Part shown: piece by piece, positions 24,455 to 33,243 of the stretch
Position numbering within the stretch: position 1 is the stretch's first letter
Layout of the letters: each line of letters begins with the position of its first letter
DNA from: an uncultured Alphaproteobacteria bacterium
GTDB taxonomy: Bacteria > Pseudomonadota > Alphaproteobacteria > HIMB59 > GCA-002718135
DNA length: 36,180 nt
Direction: 5' to 3'
Assembly (NCBI GenBank): GCA_902567135.1
Contig: CACFLO010000005.1
Coordinates: 32,001-68,180 of the forward strand
Program-made: the position numbers and the translations under genes
The notes under the pieces: model-generated
Told to the model about the DNA's origin: nothing
What the model saw: only the letters and a program-made list of their open reading frames with translations
The model's database searches: none

Positions 24455-25367
24455 CTATAATTTTCTCACATGTTTGAAGTACTGTTTCTGGTTTAATTGA
24501 ATTCATATATGATTTATTTTCATCAATTTTTAAAGATTGAAAGTGATCGAGACTTTCTTTAGTCCTTATTACAATATCATCACTACCATATGGACCATAA
24601 ATTTTATCATTAGTTGGTCCAAATAAAGATACTACTCTCAGTTTGTTTGCAACAGCTAAATGCATTAAACCTGAATCATTACCAATAAATATATTGCTTT
24701 TTTGCATATAGGCAGAGGTTAAAGTTAAATTATATCCAAATAAATCAATTATTAACTCCTCTTTAATACCTTTAATAAGTTTGTTATAAAATTTATTTTT
24801 TTCTTCCAAAGATCCAACTAAAATAAATTTAATGTTATTATATTTATTTAATAGGAGTTTCATAATTGAATTAAAATTATCTGAAGACCATACTTTTGGA
24901 GACCAATTTCCACCAGGAAAAATAACAATATGTATAAATGATTTATCTAAATCATAGTTTGCTTTATTTTTTTCATCATCACTAATTGGTATAAATAAGT
25001 TTGAACAATTAAAACCAAAAGATGAATTTAGCTGTTCAATATGATGAATATTTTGATGTTTTTTAAAGATATATTTTTTGTTATTTCTTAATAAATAAGA
25101 GATAGCTGAAGATCTAAAATCAACCACAATATCCCACTTTGTTTTGAATGTTTTTTGAAATATTTCAAACCAATGAAGGTTAAATTTTCTTTTTTGAAAA
25201 ACAATAATATTTTCTATATTCTTATAATTTTTTAAAAGGGGTGCTGCTGTTTGGCCAACAACAAAAGTAAGTTTTGCGTCCTTATTTTGATCCACAAAGT
25301 AATTAATGACACCTGAAGATAAAATCGTATCACCAATTAAGTTTGAACAAATAAATAAAATTTTCAC
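24438..25367 (-). CDS. glycosyltransferase family 9 (heptosyltransferase-like) protein (309 aa)
   Basis: GT-B glycosyltransferase of the ADP-heptose:LPS heptosyltransferase family. It shows the start KILFICSNLIGDTILSSGVINYF, with the acceptor-loop region, and the donor-binding FPGGNWSPKVWSSDNF (about 153-168) and IGNDSGLMHLAVANKLRVVSLFGPTND (about 232-258). The start is GTG, with no ATG near. LPS core or another surface glycan is the probable target; the acceptor is unknown. It is divergent from ygfZ. Confidence 0.87.
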   Translation of the reverse strand: MKILFICSNLIGDTILSSGVINYFVDQNKDAKLTFVVGQTAAPLLKNYKNIENIIVFQKRKFNLHWFEIFQKTFKTKWDIVVDFRSSAISYLLRNNKKYIFKKHQNIHHIEQLNSSFGFNCSNLFIPISDDEKNKANYDLDKSFIHIVIFPGGNWSPKVWSSDNFNSIMKLLLNKYNNIKFILVGSLEEKNKFYNKLIKGIKEELIIDLFGYNLTLTSAYMQKSNIFIGNDSGLMHLAVANKLRVVSLFGPTNDKIYGPYGSDDIVIRTKESLDHFQSLKIDENKSYMNSIKPETVLQTCEKIIDDNFN

Positions 25368-25412
25368 AGGAATTTCATTACAATTTAATATTTAGTATAT
25401 ATATCTTATAAT

Positions 25413-26246
25413 ATGACTGTGCCATACTTTTATAGAAACGATAATTCTAGATTTTTATCCATTGAAGGTAAAGATAGTTCTGATTTTCTTCAAACCTTAA
25501 TTACAAATGATGTTAATAAGTGCACAAAAGAAAATATTATATATTCTTGCTTGCTTACACCTCAAGGAAAATTTATTGCTGATTTTTTTATTTTTAAGAG
25601 AGATGATAATTATATAATAGAAACCCATTCTTTGTTTTATGAAACATTATTAAAAAAACTAAAACTGTATAAACTTAGATCAAAAATACTTATAAATGAA
25701 ATTACAAATTTATGTTCATATTCAGTTTTTGGTGAGTTAAATAATAATTTTAATTTTATTATTTTCTGTGCTGACCCAAGAAATAACAAAATTGGAAATA
25801 AATTAATTTGTACATCACAAGACTCTGAAATATTAAAAGATGTTAAAGAAATTGATGAAAAAAAATATCATGAAATTTTAATTCAAAATACAGTTCCTCT
25901 TTCACATTTTGATTTAAAAGAAAATAAATCCTTGCTATTAGAAAATAATTTTGAAAATCTAAATGCAATATCATGGGATAAAGGTTGTTACGTTGGCCAA
26001 GAACTTACAGCAAGAATGAAATATAGAGCCCTATTAAAAAAAAGAATTTATAGTTTAATTCTTAAGAATGGCATTCCTCAAATTGAACAAACAATAATAG
26101 ATGATGAAAATAATTATGGAAAAATTATAAATGTACAAAATAACTCTATACTGGCAATGCTAAATATAGAATTGGCTGAAAACAAAATAAATCAACAACA
26201 AAAAATAAAAACTAATGATGGTTTAGTTTTAGAATTTATTGTTTAA
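25413..26246 (+). CDS. ygfZ: YgfZ/GcvT-family folate-binding protein (277 aa)
   Basis: Tetrahydrofolate-dependent factor that supports synthesis or repair of certain Fe-S enzymes, such as radical-SAM tRNA thiolases. The signature KGCYVGQE (190-197) with its essential cysteine is intact. The N-terminal RFLSIEGKDSSDFLQTLITNDV and LTPQGKFIADFFI are family-typical. It has a single-gene transcription unit. A TATAAT at 25407-25412 abuts the ATG, too close to serve as a normal -10 with a leader. Its 3' end overlaps the convergent MFS gene by 11 bases. It fits functionally with the suf genes elsewhere in the window. Confidence 0.92.
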   Translation: MTVPYFYRNDNSRFLSIEGKDSSDFLQTLITNDVNKCTKENIIYSCLLTPQGKFIADFFIFKRDDNYIIETHSLFYETLLKKLKLYKLRSKILINEITNLCSYSVFGELNNNFNFIIFCADPRNNKIGNKLICTSQDSEILKDVKEIDEKKYHEILIQNTVPLSHFDLKENKSLLLENNFENLNAISWDKGCYVGQELTARMKYRALLKKRIYSLILKNGIPQIEQTIIDDENNYGKIINVQNNSILAMLNIELAENKINQQQKIKTNDGLVLEFIV

Positions 26247-27378
26247 AAAGTTTCTTTGATGCAAAAATAATTGGTAATATAAATAAAAGTATAATGAGAA
26301 TAGGAAAAAATATGGAATTTACTCCATAATTATTCGCTACTATTCCTAATGTTGCTGGAGCTCCCATAAAAGTACCATAAACTGCAATAGACACAATTGC
26401 TATAGCAGCGCCACTATCTATTCCTTTTGCTTTGCCAGCTAAACTATAAGCAATAGGAATAATTGCTGAGGTGCCAATTCCAAGTAATGCAAAACCACAT
26501 ACAGCAGCAAGAATATTGTCAAAGGTATATAATATGAATAGACTAATTACTGAAGTTAAAGAAAGAATGGTTAAAAAATTGTAAACACCTATTCTATCTC
26601 GTATCCAATCACCACTTAGTCTTCCAATTACCATAAAAATATTAAAACTAACTGTTGCTAAACCAATTAAAAAACCATCAACCTTAATAAAATCTCTCAT
26701 ATAAAGTGCACCCCAGGCATCAACACTTCCTTCTGTAAGAGCATTAACCATAGAAATTAATGCTAGCAAGAAAATTAATAACGGCCATATAAAAAATATA
26801 TTTGTTTTATTTTTAGAATTTTCAATACGATCTATGTGCAACCTTAAAACAATAAATATATTTACAGGTAAAAGTATTATTACGTAAACTATAACATTAT
26901 TTAAAAAACTTATATTCCATTCCAAAAACAAACTTGTTGTAATTGACCCTATTAACACTCCCAAGCTCCAAAAAGCATGAAAACCTGACATCATTGATTT
27001 TTTTTCTCTTTTTTCAAGATTAGATGCATATAGATTACAACTTATTTCAAAACTTCCATAACACAGCCCAAAAATAAATGAAAAAATCATAAAAATTAGC
27101 AAAGAAGGAATAAAGGGAGTTGGTAACCATAAAAGAGCTTGTAAAATGCTAGTATATAAAAGAACTGTTCTAGCAGAACTCATTTTGATAATATTATTAG
27201 CAAATACCATGGCAATAATTGAACCAATTGCAAATGTTGCCATTACCAATCCAATGCCAAAATAATCGGTATTAATTTGATCTTTAATTGTAGGAATTCT
27301 AATAGTCCACAAACCTACAAAAAAGGCCATTATAAAAAATAATAACCTAGTAGCCATTATATCATTTATAATTTTCAT
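26236..27378 (-). CDS. MFS transporter, YbjJ-like (380 aa)
   Basis: Inner-membrane major facilitator with about 11-12 hydrophobic helices through its length. The N-terminal RLLFFIMAFFVGLWTIRIPTIKDQI resembles the YbjJ-type branch. The GRLSGDWIRDRIGVY motif in the second half resembles the conserved MFS loop motif between helices. The substrate is unknown. Start ATG 27378 or ATG 27357 are both possible. It follows glyS by 16 bases and is probably cotranscribed. Confidence 0.85.
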   Translation of the reverse strand: MKIINDIMATRLLFFIMAFFVGLWTIRIPTIKDQINTDYFGIGLVMATFAIGSIIAMVFANNIIKMSSARTVLLYTSILQALLWLPTPFIPSLLIFMIFSFIFGLCYGSFEISCNLYASNLEKREKKSMMSGFHAFWSLGVLIGSITTSLFLEWNISFLNNVIVYVIILLPVNIFIVLRLHIDRIENSKNKTNIFFIWPLLIFLLALISMVNALTEGSVDAWGALYMRDFIKVDGFLIGLATVSFNIFMVIGRLSGDWIRDRIGVYNFLTILSLTSVISLFILYTFDNILAAVCGFALLGIGTSAIIPIAYSLAGKAKGIDSGAAIAIVSIAVYGTFMGAPATLGIVANNYGVNSIFFPILIILLFILPIIFASKKLFKQ

Positions 27379-27394
27379 AATCTCAAAGATTTAA

Positions 27395-28771
27395 TTAATG
27401 AAAGTATTTTTGATAAAATTGATTAAGATCTTTAGAGGCTACTCTTTTCTGACTCATTGAGTCACGATCTCTAACAGTTACTGATTCATCATCAAGTGTT
27501 TCAAAATCAACAGTAATGCAAATAGGAGTGCCAATTTCATCGTGCCGTCTATAATTTTTTCCAATATTTCCTGAATTTTCTAATATAACTCTTCCCATTC
27601 CAAGATTTTGTAATTCATTTTTTATTGCTTTTGCTTTTGAAACAATTTGTTCATTATTTTTTTTCAAAGGAATTACAGCTGCTTTTATAGGTGATAAATG
27701 TGGTTTTAATTTCAATACTGTTCGCGTATTATCATCATTTAAAGTTTCTATAGTATAAGCTTCATTTAAAATAGCAAGTAAACCTCTGTCAACTCCAGCT
27801 GAAGGCTCAATTACATAAGGAATATAGGAGGTTTTTTCTTCTAAATTTTGCACCCCTAATTTTGTTGTAGAATGTTCATTTTTTTTAACATCTGAACTAA
27901 TGTTATAATCTGTTTGATTTTTAGTATGTGAGCCTAAATCAAAATCAGTTCTGTTTGCAATTCCTTCAAGCTCCTCTTTTCCGTGAGGAAATTCATACAT
28001 AATATCTACAGTTGCTTTTGAATAATGTGATAATTCACTCTCTTCTACTTCCATAGGATATAAATTTTTTTTACTAATACCCTGTGTTTCCCACCATTCA
28101 ATTCTTTTATCTACCCAATATTTATGCCAATCTTCATCGGACCCTGGTTTAACAAAAAATTCTAATTCCATTTGTTCAAATTCCCTAACTCTAAAAATAA
28201 AATTTCTTGGGGTAATTTCATTTCTAAATGCTTTACCAATTTGAGCAATACCAAATGGAACTACTCTGCTTGTTGAGTCAGTAATATTCTTAAAATTAGT
28301 AAAAATTTGCTGACATGTCTCTGGTCGTAAATAAGCAAAAGAAGAACCGTCATCAACAGGTCCAATTGCTGTTTTAAACATTAGGTTAAATGCTCTTGGC
28401 TCTGTTAAGTCTTTTGATTTACAATTAATTAAAGAGCCTCCTTTTGGGCATTCGCTACTTTCCAACTGATCAGCTCTAAATCTAGCTTTACAAATCTTAC
28501 AATCAATCAACGGATCGGAAAATGTATCTTCATGACCTGATTGTTGCAATACAACAGGGGCACTTAAAATTGATGCATCCAATCCCTCAATGTCATCTCT
28601 CTCATAAACCATTGACTTCCACCAAGCCTGCTTTAAATTATTTTTTAATTCTACACCCATAGGGCCGTAATCATACAATCCTTTAATACCACCGTAGATG
28701 TCATTAGATTGAAAAATAAAACCTCTTCTTTTACATAAAGAGACTAATTCCTCCATTGAGCTTGCGGTCAT
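27395..28771 (-). CDS. glyS: glycyl-tRNA synthetase, homodimeric alpha2 type (458 aa)
   Basis: Class II synthetase of the single-chain (alpha2, Thermus/eukaryote-like) type, not the alpha2beta2 GlyQ/GlyS pair usual in Proteobacteria. Visible are [35 protein letters not shown] (about 11-45), cysteine pairs CKICKARF and C...C around 92-120, [12 protein letters not shown], the motif 2 region [29 protein letters not shown], and [13 protein letters not shown] (motif 3). The anticodon-binding domain is C-terminal. Some residues in the zinc-type insert vary. The start ATG is immediately next to the stop of the 52-codon gene upstream. Confidence 0.93.
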   Translation of the reverse strand: MTASSMEELVSLCKRRGFIFQSNDIYGGIKGLYDYGPMGVELKNNLKQAWWKSMVYERDDIEGLDASILSAPVVLQQSGHEDTFSDPLIDCKICKARFRADQLESSECPKGGSLINCKSKDLTEPRAFNLMFKTAIGPVDDGSSFAYLRPETCQQIFTNFKNITDSTSRVVPFGIAQIGKAFRNEITPRNFIFRVREFEQMELEFFVKPGSDEDWHKYWVDKRIEWWETQGISKKNLYPMEVEESELSHYSKATVDIMYEFPHGKEELEGIANRTDFDLGSHTKNQTDYNISSDVKKNEHSTTKLGVQNLEEKTSYIPYVIEPSAGVDRGLLAILNEAYTIETLNDDNTRTVLKLKPHLSPIKAAVIPLKKNNEQIVSKAKAIKNELQNLGMGRVILENSGNIGKNYRRHDEIGTPICITVDFETLDDESVTVRDRDSMSQKRVASKDLNQFYQKYFH

Positions 28772-28930
28772 TTATTCCTTTGGTTTGTATTCTTTTGTTT
28801 TTGGGTCTTTTTCTAAATCAATTGTTGTTTCGTTTTGATTTTTAGTATTCGATTTACTTATTCTGCCTGTAAGAATTTTAAAAAATAAAAGAACAAATAA
28901 TATTACTATTATTAATACAACAAATTTCAT
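28772..28930 (-). CDS. small single-pass membrane protein (52 aa), function unknown
   Basis: This short gene is supported by its position. Its ATG overlaps the S49 peptidase stop (TAATG at 28928-28932) and its TAA abuts the glyS ATG. The product has one strongly hydrophobic helix at residues 3-20 (FVVLIIVILFVLLFFKIL) and a charged soluble tail ending IDLEKDPKTKEYKPKE. I do not recognise a named family. The DPKT-x-x-Y-x-P tail looks like a conserved peptide rather than random sequence. It is probably an inner-membrane mini-protein cotranslated with the S49 peptidase, possibly a partner or substrate. Confidence 0.65.
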   Translation of the reverse strand: MKFVVLIIVILFVLLFFKILTGRISKSNTKNQNETTIDLEKDPKTKEYKPKE

Positions 28931-29754
28931 TATAAGCCATATCTAGACCACATTATCATTTCTTCCAGTCTATTAAAAATATCATTGTTATTTATAGAAG
29001 ATGAAAGTCGTTTTTGTAAAAAAGATTTTTTTTGATCAATAATTTTAATTTTAGCTTTTTTTCCAAATTTTTCTTTAATAATTTCATTAATTGAGCCAAT
29101 TCCATCAGCTAATCCTAGTTCAACGCCTTTTTTACCTACCCAAAATAATCCTGAAAATATTTCATCTTCTGAAGAACTTAATAGTTTTGAGCCTCTTCTT
29201 TTTTTAACATACTCAATAAAATTTTCATGAATTTGTTCCTGAATATTTTTTAATCTATCAATATCTTCTTTTTTTTCTTCTTTAAAGGGATCAAGAAAAC
29301 TTTTGCTTTTGCCTGAAGTATAAACTCTTCTTTCAATTCCAATTTTTTTTATTAAATCCACAAATCCAAATCCTGGTGAAATAACACCTATTGATCCGAC
29401 AATTGAGTTAAGATCTAAATAAATTTCATCTGCAGCACATGCTAACCAGTATCCGCCTGATGCCGCAACATCTTCAACAAAAGTATATACTTTTTTATTT
29501 TTTTCTTTTGATAAATTAATTATTTTCTCAGCAATTAAAGATGATTGTGTAGGAGAGCCACCCGGTGAATTAATAATTAAAGCAACTGCAGGTGATTTTT
29601 TATCTGCAAAAAGTTTATCTATTAATTTTTCAATTCCTCTAATGGTTAAGCCTGATCTAGCTATACCTGCTTGACCAATTACACCAGATAATCTTAAAGT
29701 TGGAATATTGATATCTTTTGAAAAAAATCGCTTAAACACAAAGCTTAATAACAA
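28930..29754 (-). CDS. S49 family peptidase (SppA/SohB-like) (274 aa)
   Basis: Serine-lysine protease of the signal-peptide-peptidase A family. It shows LIINSPGGSPTQSS (about 62-75), the nucleophile region VAASGGYWLACAADEIY (about 94-110), GSIGVI, and the presumed catalytic lysine in TSGKSKSFLDP (about 146-156). It is short, a single-domain form like SohB or archaeal SppA. A membrane anchor is not obvious, although the first residues LLSFVFKRFF are hydrophobic. The start is TTG 29754 (an in-frame stop lies upstream); GTG 29739 is an alternative. Confidence 0.88.
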   Translation of the reverse strand: MLLSFVFKRFFSKDINIPTLRLSGVIGQAGIARSGLTIRGIEKLIDKLFADKKSPAVALIINSPGGSPTQSSLIAEKIINLSKEKNKKVYTFVEDVAASGGYWLACAADEIYLDLNSIVGSIGVISPGFGFVDLIKKIGIERRVYTSGKSKSFLDPFKEEKKEDIDRLKNIQEQIHENFIEYVKKRRGSKLLSSSEDEIFSGLFWVGKKGVELGLADGIGSINEIIKEKFGKKAKIKIIDQKKSFLQKRLSSSINNNDIFNRLEEMIMWSRYGL

Positions 29755-29784
29755 AAGTTGATCTTTACTTAAAGGTTAAAAGTG

Positions 29785-29798
29785 TTCAATTAATTGAA
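29785..29798. promoter_or_regulatory. perfect 14-base palindrome in the sppA-ispB divergent region
   Basis: TTCAATTAATTGAA is a perfect 7+7 inverted repeat between two divergent genes. It could be an operator for a dimeric repressor. It is short and AT-rich, so a chance match is quite possible. Confidence 0.25.
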
Positions 29799-29868
29799 TT
29801 TTACATAAAAATGTTTATCAGCCTAAATATTATCTACTAATTAAATAAAATTTAACTATATCTCGTTT

Positions 29869-30897
29869 ATGGCTGAAATTATTCCAATACACCAACATAA
29901 AGAAGATTTTAATGACTGCATAAAAAATTTATCAGAATTATGTAAAGAAGATTTAACCTCTATTAACACCTTAATATTAGAAAAATTAGATAGTTCAGTA
30001 CCTTTAATTCATGAAATTGGTAAATATCTTATTTTATCAGGTGGTAAAAGACTGAGACCACTCTTAACAACTTCTTGCTTTCATATTTTAAACAATAATT
30101 CAAATAATAAGTTAAATCATATAGGTTTAGCAGCAGCGGTTGAATTTATACATGCCGCAACGCTTCTTCATGATGATGTTGTTGATTTAAGCAAAGATAG
30201 AAGAGGTAATCTAACAGCAAATGAAGTCTGGGGTAATAAAACTAGTGTGTTAGTTGGTGATTTTCTTTTTAGTCGATCGTTTCAATTGATGACAAAATAC
30301 GGGACAATTAAGACTTTAAAGATTTTGTCTGATACGAGTGTTATAATTTCTGAAGGTGAAGTGTTAGAAATAAGTAATGATAATAATTTAGAAATGAATG
30401 AAGACACTTATTTTCAAGTTATTAATGGAAAAACTGCCTCTCTATTCAGTGCAGCATGTCAAGTTGGTGGATTAAGTGGAGGTGCAAAAGAAAATCAACA
30501 CCAAGCATTAAAATCCTTTGGCACAAATTTTGGTATGGCTTTTCAACTAATTGATGATGCAATAGATTATTCATCAAACTTAAAAACAATGGGTAAAAAT
30601 ATAGGTGATGACTTTAAAGAAGGTAAAATTACTTTACCAATTATACTTGCATATGGGAGATCAAATAAAAAAGAAAAAGATTTTTTTCAAAAAGTGTTTA
30701 AAGAATCAGATGGGAATGAAAATAATTTTATTTTAGTTCAAGAATTATTAATAAAATATAATTCTATAGAAGATACGTTAACTAGAGCCAATCATTTTGC
30801 AGAAGTTGCGATAGATTCATTAAGTATCTTTCCTGACAATGAATATAAAAAAGCTTTGATCAAATTAATTAAAACAAGTATAACCAGGCTTAACTAA
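29869..30897 (+). CDS. ispB: polyprenyl diphosphate synthase (octaprenyl/decaprenyl type) (342 aa)
   Basis: Makes the long isoprenoid side chain of ubiquinone from IPP and FPP. The first aspartate-rich motif is LLHDDVVD (D102-D106) with GGKRLRPLL upstream (58-66). The second is FQLIDDAIDY (D229-D233), followed by GDDFKEGKITLPII. Length is normal for IspB-like enzymes. The product chain length cannot be read with certainty. It is divergent from the S49 peptidase gene. Confidence 0.93.
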   Translation: MAEIIPIHQHKEDFNDCIKNLSELCKEDLTSINTLILEKLDSSVPLIHEIGKYLILSGGKRLRPLLTTSCFHILNNNSNNKLNHIGLAAAVEFIHAATLLHDDVVDLSKDRRGNLTANEVWGNKTSVLVGDFLFSRSFQLMTKYGTIKTLKILSDTSVIISEGEVLEISNDNNLEMNEDTYFQVINGKTASLFSAACQVGGLSGGAKENQHQALKSFGTNFGMAFQLIDDAIDYSSNLKTMGKNIGDDFKEGKITLPIILAYGRSNKKEKDFFQKVFKESDGNENNFILVQELLIKYNSIEDTLTRANHFAEVAIDSLSIFPDNEYKKALIKLIKTSITRLN

Positions 30898-30900
30898 ATC

Positions 30901-31284
30901 TTAATATTGCTCGTAAGATTTGACTTCAATAATTTTTGAACCAAATTTTTTATTAATTTCTAGCTTAACTGCAGATCTTTTATCATTAGTAATATATACT
31001 GATCTCGCAAGATCAATAAATTTCTGATCAAACATTTTATTTCGCTCACAATCTCGAATATCATCTTCAATTACCCATAATTTAGTATTAATAGCGATTA
31101 AGGAATCTAAGTGTGGCTGAATATCATTCCTGTTAATGTGATCATCTAAAGTTTTACTCAACAGCGATAACTCCTCTTTAACTAATTTAATTTTTTCACT
31201 ATCTTTAATATTAAGATTTTTAATGTGTAAGATTGAAATCTTATCCACTAATTCTCCTAATGAAACGGGTGTGTTAATAATCAT
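30901..31284 (-). CDS. DUF6165 family protein (127 aa)
   Basis: Small helical protein that I recognise as DUF6165-like: INTPVSLGELVDKISILHIK at the start, a central KLVKEELSLLSKTLDDHI and WVIEDDIRDCERNKMFDQKFIDLARSVYITNDKRSAVKLEIN. No enzyme motif or signal is seen. Members are often found near sugar-nucleotide or surface-glycan genes. Here it overlaps the cupin gene by TAATG (31282-31286), supporting a shared role. Function unknown. Confidence 0.75.
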   Translation of the reverse strand: MIINTPVSLGELVDKISILHIKNLNIKDSEKIKLVKEELSLLSKTLDDHINRNDIQPHLDSLIAINTKLWVIEDDIRDCERNKMFDQKFIDLARSVYITNDKRSAVKLEINKKFGSKIIEVKSYEQY

Positions 31285-31628
31285 TAATTTCTATTGTATA
31301 TATCTTCGAAACGCTTAATATCATTTTCATCTAATTTGTCACCAAACCACATCTCAATTACTATTAAGTTTTCTGATCCTAGATTAGAAAGCCTATGTTT
31401 AGATCCTCTAGGAATAAAGATATTATCATTTTCTTTTAAATTATGGATTTTCTCACCTATGATAATCTCAGCAACACCAGAAGCAATTAACCAATGTTCA
31501 GAGCGATGCTCATGGCTTTGTAATGAAAGTTTACCACCAGGATGCACTATAATTTTTTTTACTTTATACTTTTTACCTTCATCAATAATTTCAAAGGAGC
31601 CCCAAGGCTTATTTACAATACTTTTCAT
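31284..31628 (-). CDS. mannose-6-phosphate isomerase type II C-terminal-like cupin (114 aa)
   Basis: Stand-alone cupin resembling the C-terminal domain of bifunctional GDP-mannose pyrophosphorylase/mannose-6-phosphate isomerase. It begins NKPWGSFEIIDEGKKYKVKKIIVHPGGKLSLQSHEHRSEHWLI, with metal ligands HEHR and E. Cupin motif 2 is IPRGSKHRLSN. Isomerisation of fructose-6-P to mannose-6-P is likely by family, but the nucleotidyltransferase half is missing. It is divergent from rpe. Confidence 0.88.
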   Translation of the reverse strand: MKSIVNKPWGSFEIIDEGKKYKVKKIIVHPGGKLSLQSHEHRSEHWLIASGVAEIIIGEKIHNLKENDNIFIPRGSKHRLSNLGSENLIVIEMWFGDKLDENDIKRFEDIYNRN

Positions 31629-31666
31629 TATGAATGTGTAATATATATTATATAAATAAAATCAAA

Positions 31667-32314
31667 ATGATAAAAATAGCTCCTTCAATTCTTGCTGCTG
31701 ATTTAATGAATATGAAAGAAGAAATTGAGTTAGTTGATAATTATGGAGCAGAATATATTCATATTGATGTCATGGACGGTCAATATGTTGAAAATATAGC
31801 CTTTGGACCTAATATTGTAGAATCACTAAGGCCTATAACTAAAAAAATACTTGATGTGCACTTAATGATTACTCCAGTTGCAAAATATATAGATTCTTTC
31901 ATTAAAGCTGGCGCTGATATTATTAGTTTTCATCCTGATGCAGACAAAAATACTCAAAATATAATTAAGCAAATTAAATCTAATAATTGCAAAGTAGGTA
32001 TCGCAGTTCATCCAAAAATAAATATCAGTGATATTGAAATATTTTTAGATGATATTGATTGTGTTATTGTAATGACTGTTGTGCCTGGATTTGGTGGTCA
32101 AAAATTTATGCATTCTGAAGTTAAAAAAATTACTGAATTGGATAATATTAAAAAACAAAAAAACCTTAAATTTGAAATTGAAGTCGACGGAGGGATAAAT
32201 CACGAAACTGGTAAAATATGCAGAGATAAAAATGCTGATGTTTTAGTAGCTGGTTCTCATATTTTTTCTAGTGGAAAAGAAAATTATAAAAAAATGATTA
32301 ACTCTTTAAGATAA
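31667..32314 (+). CDS. rpe: ribulose-phosphate 3-epimerase (215 aa)
   Basis: TIM-barrel epimerase of the pentose phosphate pathway, interconverting ribulose-5-P and xylulose-5-P. It shows IAPSILAADLMNMKEEI, HIDVMDGQYVENIAFGP with metal ligands, LDVHLMI, VMTVVPGFGGQKF and IEVDGGINHETG. I chose ATG 31667, directly before IKIAPSIL, over an upstream in-frame ATG at 31634 that would add a non-conserved 11 residues. It ends in a TAATG overlap with the LysR gene. Confidence 0.95.
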   Translation: MIKIAPSILAADLMNMKEEIELVDNYGAEYIHIDVMDGQYVENIAFGPNIVESLRPITKKILDVHLMITPVAKYIDSFIKAGADIISFHPDADKNTQNIIKQIKSNNCKVGIAVHPKINISDIEIFLDDIDCVIVMTVVPGFGGQKFMHSEVKKITELDNIKKQKNLKFEIEVDGGINHETGKICRDKNADVLVAGSHIFSSGKENYKKMINSLR

Positions 32315-33201
32315 TGGATTGGGATAAATTAAAATCTTTTTATGAAATTGCAATTTCAAAAAGTATTTCGAAGGCAAGTGCTAAATTGAATATTAGTCAA
32401 TCAGCTCTTAGTCGACAAATTCAAGACCTAGAGTATGATTTAAAAACTCCATTATTCATTCGTCATCAAAAAGGAGTAAGATTAACAGAGCAAGGAGAAA
32501 ATTTATTTAATACTGTCAACCAAATAAATAGCTCAGTATCAAGTTTTGAAAAAAAATTAATAGATAAAAAAACTAAACCTGTAGGAAAATTCACAATAAG
32601 CACAACAGTAGGTTTTGGATCGACATGGCTTACTCCGAGAATTACAAAATTTACTGATCAATTTCCTGATATGGAAGTGAGTATAATTATGTCTGATGAA
32701 GAATTAGATTTATCAAGTAGGATAGCTGATGTTGCTGTTAGAGTCAAAAAGCCCACTCAAGCAAATTTAATTTTTAAAAAATTCGTTAACTTCCATAATC
32801 ACATTTATGGATCATCTGATTATTTACAATCAGCAGGTATCCCGAGAAATATTAATGATCTGGATAAGCACAGTCTAATATGTTTTGGTTCAGGATTACC
32901 TTCCCCTATATCAAATATTGATTGGATTTTAAAATTAGGAAAGGATGGTATAAAAAGAAAACCTAAATTTAGAGTTAATAGTATTTATGGAATGTCTCTG
33001 GCAGTTGAAAAAGGTGCTGGTTTAGCCTCACTTCCTGATTACATGGTTGCTGATAAACCTCATTTAGTTAGAGTTCTTCCAAATGTTGAAGGTCCATCTT
33101 ATCAAACGTATTTTGTCTACACTGAAGCATTCAAAAATGATCGAAGATTAGAGGTATTTAGAGATTTTTTATTTAATGAGGCTAAAGATTGGCATTATTA
33201 G
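32314..33201 (+). CDS. LysR-type transcriptional regulator, VtlR/LsrB-like (295 aa)
   Basis: DNA-binding regulator with an N-terminal winged HTH (about 1-65: DWDKLKSFYEIA...SQSALSRQIQDLEYDLKTPLFIRH) and a C-terminal effector-binding domain (about 92-290). The opening DWDKL, and RH in place of the usual R in the wing, resemble the alphaproteobacterial VtlR/LsrB group, which controls small RNAs, small proteins and redox or envelope genes in Rhizobiales. That placement is from memory. It is translationally linked to rpe, unusual for a LysR gene, which more often diverges from its target. Confidence 0.85.
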   Translation: MDWDKLKSFYEIAISKSISKASAKLNISQSALSRQIQDLEYDLKTPLFIRHQKGVRLTEQGENLFNTVNQINSSVSSFEKKLIDKKTKPVGKFTISTTVGFGSTWLTPRITKFTDQFPDMEVSIIMSDEELDLSSRIADVAVRVKKPTQANLIFKKFVNFHNHIYGSSDYLQSAGIPRNINDLDKHSLICFGSGLPSPISNIDWILKLGKDGIKRKPKFRVNSIYGMSLAVEKGAGLASLPDYMVADKPHLVRVLPNVEGPSYQTYFVYTEAFKNDRRLEVFRDFLFNEAKDWHY

Positions 33202-33243
33202 TCTTTGACTTCATAAAAAGAATTTGTATAAACCTTGCTAATT

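Noticed and set aside
31294-31641. Plus-strand 115-codon ORF opposite the cupin gene
   Set aside because: It is the antisense of a conserved cupin and has no recognisable features of its own.
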